5,399 bases of DNA, from NCBI GenBank assembly GCA_946628525.1, contig CAMOWO010000061.1:1-5399 (forward strand). The letters are read 5' to 3'. Positions 4,782 to 5,399 of the stretch are shown here, piece by piece. The stretch comes from an uncultured Bacillota bacterium. Lineage in GTDB: Bacteria; Bacillota_A; Clostridia; Peptostreptococcales; Anaerovoracaceae. The notes under the pieces are model-generated. The model did not search any database. It was given only the letters and a program-made list of their open reading frames with translations, and had not been told where the DNA came from. Position numbers and translations under genes: made by a program. Every line of letters begins with the position of its first letter. Within the stretch, counting starts at the first letter, position 1.

Positions 4782-5399
4782 ATGAGAGAGGTAAGCGTAG
4801 ATACCATAAGAGAGAATATCGCAAGGATGTGTATAGAAGCCAACCACTATCTTGATGATGACCTCAAAGAATGCATGGCGGCTCACCTTGCGCAGGAACC
4901 CGGGCAGGTCGCACGGGACATCCTCCAAAGCATCGCGAAGAACATCGAGATCGCGGAGGAAGGCGTTTTCCCGCTGTGTCAGGACACAGGCATGGCGTGC
5001 GTATTCATGGAGATCGGACAGGATGTCCACATCACGGGAGGATCTCTGGAGGATGCCATCAATGAGGGCGTCAGGGAAGGGTACGGAGACGGATACCTCC
5101 GAAAATCCATCGTCAAGGACCCGATCCACAGGGTGAACACCGGCGATAACACACCGGCATACATCCATTACGATATCGTACCGGGAGATCAGGTGAAGAT
5201 CACCGTCGCGCCAAAAGGTTTCGGCTCCGAAAACATGAGCAGGATCAAAATGTTCCCGCCATCGGCAGGAGAAGAGGGCGTCAAGGATTTCGTGGTGGAA
5301 ACGGCGAAACTGGCGGGAGCCAATCCTTGTCCTCCGATCGTACTGGGCGTCGGGATCGGCGGTACTTTCGATAAGGCGGCGCTGATGGCCAAGAAGGCT
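4782..5399 (+). CDS. fumA: Class I fumarate hydratase, alpha subunit (partial, 3' end beyond window)
   Basis: The frame stays open from the ATG at 4782 to the last base, giving 206 residues of a protein that is usually about 280. It matches the N-terminal (alpha) part of iron-sulfur fumarases and L(+)-tartrate dehydratases, which interconvert fumarate and malate or dehydrate tartrate with a [4Fe-4S] cluster. Key features are LCQDTG with Cys66, NTGDNTPA (119-126), the block around 147-160 (FGSENMSRIKMFPPS) and NPCPP with Cys183. Cys66 and Cys183 are two expected cluster ligands; the third should lie downstream. AGAGGAA is five bases before the ATG. A separate beta-subunit gene should follow. 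Fumarate and tartrate activity cannot be told apart from this part. The gene has no room for a conventional promoter after the upstream hairpin. The symbol denotes the alpha subunit of a two-subunit enzyme. Confidence 0.9.
   Translation, partial: MREVSVDTIRENIARMCIEANHYLDDDLKECMAAHLAQEPGQVARDILQSIAKNIEIAEEGVFPLCQDTGMACVFMEIGQDVHITGGSLEDAINEGVREGYGDGYLRKSIVKDPIHRVNTGDNTPAYIHYDIVPGDQVKITVAPKGFGSENMSRIKMFPPSAGEEGVKDFVVETAKLAGANPCPPIVLGVGIGGTFDKAALMAKKA

Noticed and set aside
1..5399. CRISPR array, tRNA or rRNA gene, insertion sequence, toxin-antitoxin pair or phage module
   Set aside because: I found no spaced repeats, cloverleaf-like sequence, transposase or integrase motifs or terminal inverted repeats. 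Almost all of the sequence is accounted for by housekeeping genes and their control sites.

Overview
This window comes from a bacterial chromosome and reads as ordinary Firmicutes housekeeping DNA, most likely from an anaerobic member of the Clostridia with roughly balanced G+C. Four things point there: the gene order tmk-holB-ricT(yaaT)-trmN6(yabB) followed by an abrB-type gene, strong GGAGG-type ribosome binding sites, frequent AGA/AGG arginine codons, and a two-subunit iron-sulfur (class I) fumarase. Genus cannot be read from the sequence. A family near Anaerovoracaceae/Eubacteriales is only a guess.

Layout, all genes on the + strand. (1) Positions 1-2591 are a tight operon: the last 30 codons of a probable thymidylate kinase, holB (DNA polymerase III delta prime), ricT (iron-sulfur protein of the RNase Y-specificity complex) and trmN6 (tRNA m6A methyltransferase). 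Gaps between these genes are 2-10 bases, so translation is probably coupled. (2) Positions 2592-3286 form a second unit. It starts with a probable sigma-A promoter carrying a 10-bp-phased direct repeat, then encodes a 106-residue membrane-anchored helical protein of unknown function and an AbrB-family regulator with an added four-cysteine C-terminus. A clear intrinsic terminator closes it. (3) murA follows, with a near-consensus promoter (TTGAAA, 17 bases, TATAAT). That promoter shows that translation starts at the GTG at 3447, not at an upstream in-frame ATG. (4) A 10-bp perfect hairpin lies after murA. It is followed within 20 bases by the fumarase alpha subunit gene, which runs off the window end.

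The genes serve DNA replication (tmk, holB), RNA processing and modification (ricT, trmN6), developmental or transition-state control (abrB, possibly with ricT), peptidoglycan precursor synthesis (murA) and central carbon metabolism (fumarase). I see no tRNA, rRNA, CRISPR, insertion sequence or phage gene. The region is not an obvious accessory island.

The points most worth a second look are: the unrecognised small membrane protein co-transcribed with abrB, in the place where Bacillus carries yazA and rsmI; 10-bp-phased repeats over the -10 element at both promoters; the cysteine-rich AbrB tail; the degenerate Walker A of HolB; and the hairpin that separates murA from fumarase without leaving room for a conventional promoter. 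None of these is proof of a new system.
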